DNA of 54,534 nucleotides from Pseudomonas pudica (lineage in GTDB: Bacteria > Pseudomonadota > Gammaproteobacteria > Pseudomonadales > Pseudomonadaceae), in assembly GCF_015680405.1 (NCBI RefSeq), contig NZ_JADLJS010000039.1, positions 1 through 54,534 on the forward strand, written 5' to 3'. The stretch's first letter is position 1. Each line of letters starts with the position of its first letter. The notes under the pieces were generated by a model. The model ran no database searches and was not told the DNA's origin. It was given only the letters and a program-made list of their open reading frames with translations. The position numbers and the translations under genes are program-made. This document shows, piece by piece, positions 51,548-54,534 of this stretch.

Positions 51548-53005
51548 TCAGGCCCGGCGTTCGTGCATCCGCGCCAACTGTCGCTCCAGCATCGACGGGT
51601 AGGGTTCCATCAGGCGCTCCACGCAGCAGGCGCCTTCGGGGCTGGCAATCGGGCGAATGCGGGCGCGCTGGCGAATCAGCGTGTCATCGCTGATCTGCCG
51701 CTCCACCAGCAACAGGTTGCGGCTGTGCTGCGACAGCGCCAACGCGTCCTGGGCCTTTTCGGCCATCAGCAGGTCTACCAGCTCCAGCCCTTGCAGGTCG
51801 TTGCCCAGGGCCAGGCCCAGTTGCAACTGCAGGGTAATGCCGCTGTCCGCCACCTCGATCTGCAGGGCATGGCCCAGCGCGCGCAACAACTCGCCGCAGC
51901 AGATGGCGTTGGTCAGGTAGTCCTCGCCGCAGTCGCGGCTGTGGAACAGCACCAAGGTGCTGCCGTCGTTGAGTGTGTGAGTTTCGCCGTCGTAGAGCGA
52001 GGCGGCGTGCTCCAGGCAATCGCGGTAGCGGTCGGTCAGTTCGGTCAGGCGCGTGCGCGGCAGGCGACGCAGCTGCTCCTGCGAACCCAGCTGCACGGCG
52101 AGCACTGCGCTGTACTGCGGCTCGTCGGATTCGACCACGGCGGCCTTGGGCGCGCTTTCGTCGTCCAGCAGCCCGGCGAAGGCTTCGTCGTCATCCTCGT
52201 CTGCCTGAGCGGCAAGCTTGGCGCGCGGTGCAGCCTTGGCTGCCGGGATGGCGTCGTGCAGGTCGTCGAATTGCTCGTCGTCGTCTTCTTCAGGCTCCGG
52301 CTCAGGTGGCGGCGGCGGGGCCAGGCGCGCGTGCAGCTGGCGGGCGATGTCGCCGATCTCGTCCTGGCGGTCGGTGGCCGGGGTATAGGGTTGCGGGTCG
52401 CGCAGCCACACCCGCAGTTGCAGCAGCGGCAGGGTGATGAAGCGGCCCTGGCGCAGGCTCAGGGTCAGTGCCAGCACCAGCAGGATGGCGGCAAGGATGC
52501 CCATGCTCTGCAGGCTGATCAGCATCGGCTGCTGGAACTGGCTCATGTCCAGGCTGATGCGCAGTTGCCCGGCGGTCACGTCCTGGAAGGTGATCTTGGT
52601 CTGGTAGAGGCCTTCGGCCTCGCCCAGCAGGCTGTTGCGCGGGCGCTGGCCGGCCTCGGCGAGGATACGGTTGTCCACGCTGTAGATCGCCGCATGGGCC
52701 ACCAGCGGGTTTTTCACCAGGTTGCCGAGCAGCACGTTGAGGCTGAGGATGTCGTTGGCCACCAGCAGCTCGGTCGCCGAGGTGGCGGTCTGGGTGGTCA
52801 GGCTCTGGCCCAGGGCATCGGCCTGCTCGTGCATGGCCTGCTTGAACTGCAGGCCCATCACGCAGGCGTAGATCACCAACGCCAGCGCCACCAGGAAAAT
52901 GTTGGTGCAGGCGATGCGCAGTGCCAATGGCACGCGACGTTGACTCAGGGCGCGATAGATCATCAGGAAGAAGTTGTCTGCTTTGACGGGCGTGGGCCGG
53001 TTCAC
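51548..53005 (-). CDS. AhpA/SMP_2-type membrane protein with degenerate cyclase-like C-terminus
   Basis: 485 residues. Two transmembrane helices (about 32-52 and 162-184) flank a periplasmic sensor-like region; the N-terminal half matches the 'virulence factor haemolysin' SMP_2 family that sits next to serB in many gammaproteobacteria (Smp/YtjB). Residues 229-285 are low-complexity, Pro- then Asp/Glu-rich. The C-terminus (297-480) resembles a class III nucleotide cyclase (LTDRYRDCLEHAASLYDGET, LQLQLGLALGND), but the metal-binding Asp of the first motif is missing (VLAVQLGS) and the second reads NDGSTLV, so it is probably inactive. Divergent from serB. Function unknown. Confidence 0.83.
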   Translation of the reverse strand: MNRPTPVKADNFFLMIYRALSQRRVPLALRIACTNIFLVALALVIYACVMGLQFKQAMHEQADALGQSLTTQTATSATELLVANDILSLNVLLGNLVKNPLVAHAAIYSVDNRILAEAGQRPRNSLLGEAEGLYQTKITFQDVTAGQLRISLDMSQFQQPMLISLQSMGILAAILLVLALTLSLRQGRFITLPLLQLRVWLRDPQPYTPATDRQDEIGDIARQLHARLAPPPPPEPEPEEDDDEQFDDLHDAIPAAKAAPRAKLAAQADEDDDEAFAGLLDDESAPKAAVVESDEPQYSAVLAVQLGSQEQLRRLPRTRLTELTDRYRDCLEHAASLYDGETHTLNDGSTLVLFHSRDCGEDYLTNAICCGELLRALGHALQIEVADSGITLQLQLGLALGNDLQGLELVDLLMAEKAQDALALSQHSRNLLLVERQISDDTLIRQRARIRPIASPEGACCVERLMEPYPSMLERQLARMHERRA

Positions 53006-53140
53006 TGAGCTCGGCTCTTAATGGCATGAAAGTGTGGGGCAGTATAGCGAGCCGGGTTTTGTCGGCAAAGTATCGTTGGCGCCCGATGGTCACGGAAAAT
53101 CGGTAGAATGCGCATTTTTCATCGAAGTCGGAGCCAGGTT

Positions 53141-54355
53141 GTGCGCGAAATCGTCCTGATCAACATCACCGGTGAGGATCGTCCCGGTCTCACTGCGGCT
53201 ATCACCGGCGTCCTGCTGCAGGGCGGTGTGAGCATCCTCGACATTGGCCTGGCTGTCATGCACGGTACCTTGTCGTTCGGCATCCTGGTCGATATCCCGG
53301 ACAACGAAGTGGCCACCTCCCTGCTGCAGAGCGTGCAGGCCAAGGCCCATGAACTGAACCTGCAGGCCCGCTACACACCGATTTCCGAGGCGGACTACCA
53401 GCACTGGGCCGATGGCCACGGCGAGGCGCGCCACATCGTCACCTTGCTCAGCCGCAAGATCACCCCCGAGCAACTGCAGCGGGTGAGTGCGGTGATCAGT
53501 CAGTACGGCCTGACCATCGAGCGCATCGAGCGCCTGTCGGCCCGTGTGGCGCTGGATGCCGATACCGACAAGGGCAAGGCGGCCATCGAGATTTCCGTGC
53601 GCGGCGTGCCGAGCGATGCCCAGGCGCTGCGTGCCGACTTCTTCGCCTTGGCTGAAGAGCTGAGCATCGACATCGCCTTCCAGAAGGACGACCTGTTCCG
53701 CCGCAACCGCCGCCTGGCGGTGTTCGACATGGACTCGACGCTGATCGAAGCCGAAGTCATCGACGAACTGGCCAAGGCCGCTGGCGTAGGTGAGCAGGTG
53801 GCCGCGATCACCGAACGTGCCATGCGCGGCGAGCTGGACTTCCGCGCCAGCTTCAAGGAGCGCATGGCCCTGCTCAAGGGCCTGGATGTGGGCGTGCTGG
53901 ACGAGATCGGTGCGTCGCTGCGCCTGACCGAGGGCGCCGAGAACCTGTTTGCCGAGCTCAAGCGCCTGGGTTACAAGACGGCGATCCTGTCCGGTGGCTT
54001 CACTTATTTTGCCCGTCAGGTGCAGGCGCGCCTGGGCATCGACTATGTGTTCGCCAATGAGCTGGAAGTGGTCGATGGCAAGGTGACCGGCGTGGCTGTG
54101 GAGCCGATCGTCGATGCCCAGCGCAAGGCCGAGCTGCTGCAGAAGCTGGCCAGCGAAGAAGGCTTGCAGCTGGAGCAGACCATTGCCGTGGGTGATGGCG
54201 CCAACGACCTGCCAATGCTGTCGCTGGCAGGCCTTGGCGTGGCGTTCCGCGCCAAGCCGCTGGTACGCCAGTCGGCCAAGCAGGCGATTTCTACCCTGGG
54301 GCTGGATGGGGTGTTGTATCTGCTGGGCCTGCGCGACCGCGACGCGCGCGGCTGA
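53141..54355 (+). CDS. serB: phosphoserine phosphatase SerB
   Basis: 404 residues; last step of serine synthesis. Two N-terminal ACT domains (about 1-75, ITGEDRPGLTAAITGVLLQG; and about 85-165) precede a HAD phosphatase with the nucleophile motif VFDMDSTLIEAEVIDELAK, LSGGFTYFA and VGDGANDLPMLSLAGLGVAF. GTG 53141 follows GGAG at good spacing; the frame upstream to 53108 is less plausible. Divergent from the SMP_2-type protein, as in other gammaproteobacteria. A TAGAAT at 53104 may be its -10. The REP and IS end begin 9 bases after the stop. Confidence 0.96.
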   Translation: MREIVLINITGEDRPGLTAAITGVLLQGGVSILDIGLAVMHGTLSFGILVDIPDNEVATSLLQSVQAKAHELNLQARYTPISEADYQHWADGHGEARHIVTLLSRKITPEQLQRVSAVISQYGLTIERIERLSARVALDADTDKGKAAIEISVRGVPSDAQALRADFFALAEELSIDIAFQKDDLFRRNRRLAVFDMDSTLIEAEVIDELAKAAGVGEQVAAITERAMRGELDFRASFKERMALLKGLDVGVLDEIGASLRLTEGAENLFAELKRLGYKTAILSGGFTYFARQVQARLGIDYVFANELEVVDGKVTGVAVEPIVDAQRKAELLQKLASEEGLQLEQTIAVGDGANDLPMLSLAGLGVAFRAKPLVRQSAKQAISTLGLDGVLYLLGLRDRDARG

Positions 54356-54363
54356 TCTGCAAA

Positions 54364-54446
54364 TTTGGGGCTGCTTCGCAGCCCTTTCGCGACACAAGGC
54401 CGCTCCCACAGGTGCCGCGCAGACTTCAAATGCGGCGCCGTACCTG
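54364..54446. repeat. REP pair interrupted by an insertion sequence
   Basis: GGGGCTGCTTCGCAGCCCTT... continues through ACAAGGCCGCTCCCACAGG (54411) as a full first arm. The second arm starts GTACCTG (54440) but then changes to IS sequence instead of continuing with TGGGAGCGG. Confidence 0.85.
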
Positions 54447-54534
54447 GACTGCCCCCAAGAAGTTGGACAAAAAATCCAACCCTTGGGGGACCTATGGGCA
54501 AATACACAGAGCAATTCAAGCTCACAGCCATCTC
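54445..54534 (+). mobile_element. left end of an IS3-family-like insertion sequence
   Basis: TGGACTGCCCCCAAGAAGTT (from 54445) resembles the TG-starting terminal inverted repeats of IS3-type elements. It is followed by a hairpin and an open frame beginning 54494. The element continues beyond the window. Family is by resemblance; the right end and target duplication cannot be seen. Confidence 0.72.
54494..54534 (+). CDS. transposase OrfA, N-terminal fragment (window edge)
   Basis: Only the first 13 codons are in the window: MGKYTEQFKLTAI, the typical start of IS3-family OrfA with its helix-turn-helix (HTH_Tnp_1). GGGGGACCT just upstream serves as ribosome-binding site and is also part of the hairpin arm. 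Truncated by the window edge, not by mutation. Confidence 0.72.
   Translation, partial: MGKYTEQFKLTAI

Overview
The window is high-GC, densely coded chromosomal DNA from a fluorescent pseudomonad, most likely of the Pseudomonas putida group. Three things point there: protein sequences typical of the genus, Pseudomonas-type gene neighbourhoods (LPS core genes next to msbA and hldE; tolC/thiC; nudF-cpdA-yqiA-parE; parC; serB), and many copies of the P. putida REP element (core GCGGGTAAACCCGCTCCCACAGG or its GCCGGCAAGCCAGCTCCCACAGG variant), mostly as inverted pairs between genes. The assignment is from memory of sequence and synteny, without a database search.

Layout. 0-8 kb, minus strand: the RNA helicase dbpA, a DHA2-type drug exporter, a TldE/TldD-like peptidase pair and a large acyl-CoA dehydrogenase. 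8-9.3 kb: two uncharacterised small membrane proteins. 9.5-15.3 kb: the divergent proline genes putA and putP, separated by a 357-bp control region with seven PutA-type GTTGCA sites. 15.5-16.3 kb: rlmJ.

16.5-30 kb is a cell-surface (LPS core) block: carbamoyltransferase, glycosyltransferase, Mig-14-like protein, PIG-L deacetylase (DnpA-like), glycosyltransferase (Ssg-like), a membrane-anchored GT-A enzyme, a WapR-like glycosyltransferase, a kinase-fold protein on the opposite strand, the O-antigen ligase waaL, the lipid A flippase msbA and hldE for the heptose precursor. waaA (Kdo transferase) lies 5 kb further on. Between them are a three-gene minus-strand operon (FAD oxidoreductase, aldo/keto reductase, Nudix-like protein) and an EmrE-type SMR exporter divergent from a LysR regulator.

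36-41 kb: tolC (minus) diverges from thiC, which has a clear TPP riboswitch and is followed by the predicted pyrimidine transporter cytX. 41-51.4 kb: a DUF3298 lipoprotein, nudF, a DUF1249 protein, cpdA, yqiA, then the topoisomerase IV genes parE and parC with two exported or membrane proteins encoded between them, and a PqiC-like lipoprotein ending at a strong symmetric terminator. 51.5-54.4 kb: a membrane protein with a degenerate cyclase-like C-terminus diverges from serB. The last 90 bases are the left end of an IS3-like insertion sequence that interrupts a REP pair.

Most of the window is core genome. No CRISPR array, phage, tRNA or rRNA gene was recognised. The most interesting items are the clustered PutA operators, the TldD/TldE pair with no visible peptide substrate, the kinase-fold protein in the LPS block that lacks the catalytic Asp, the cyclase-like domain next to serB, and the IS inserted in a REP.
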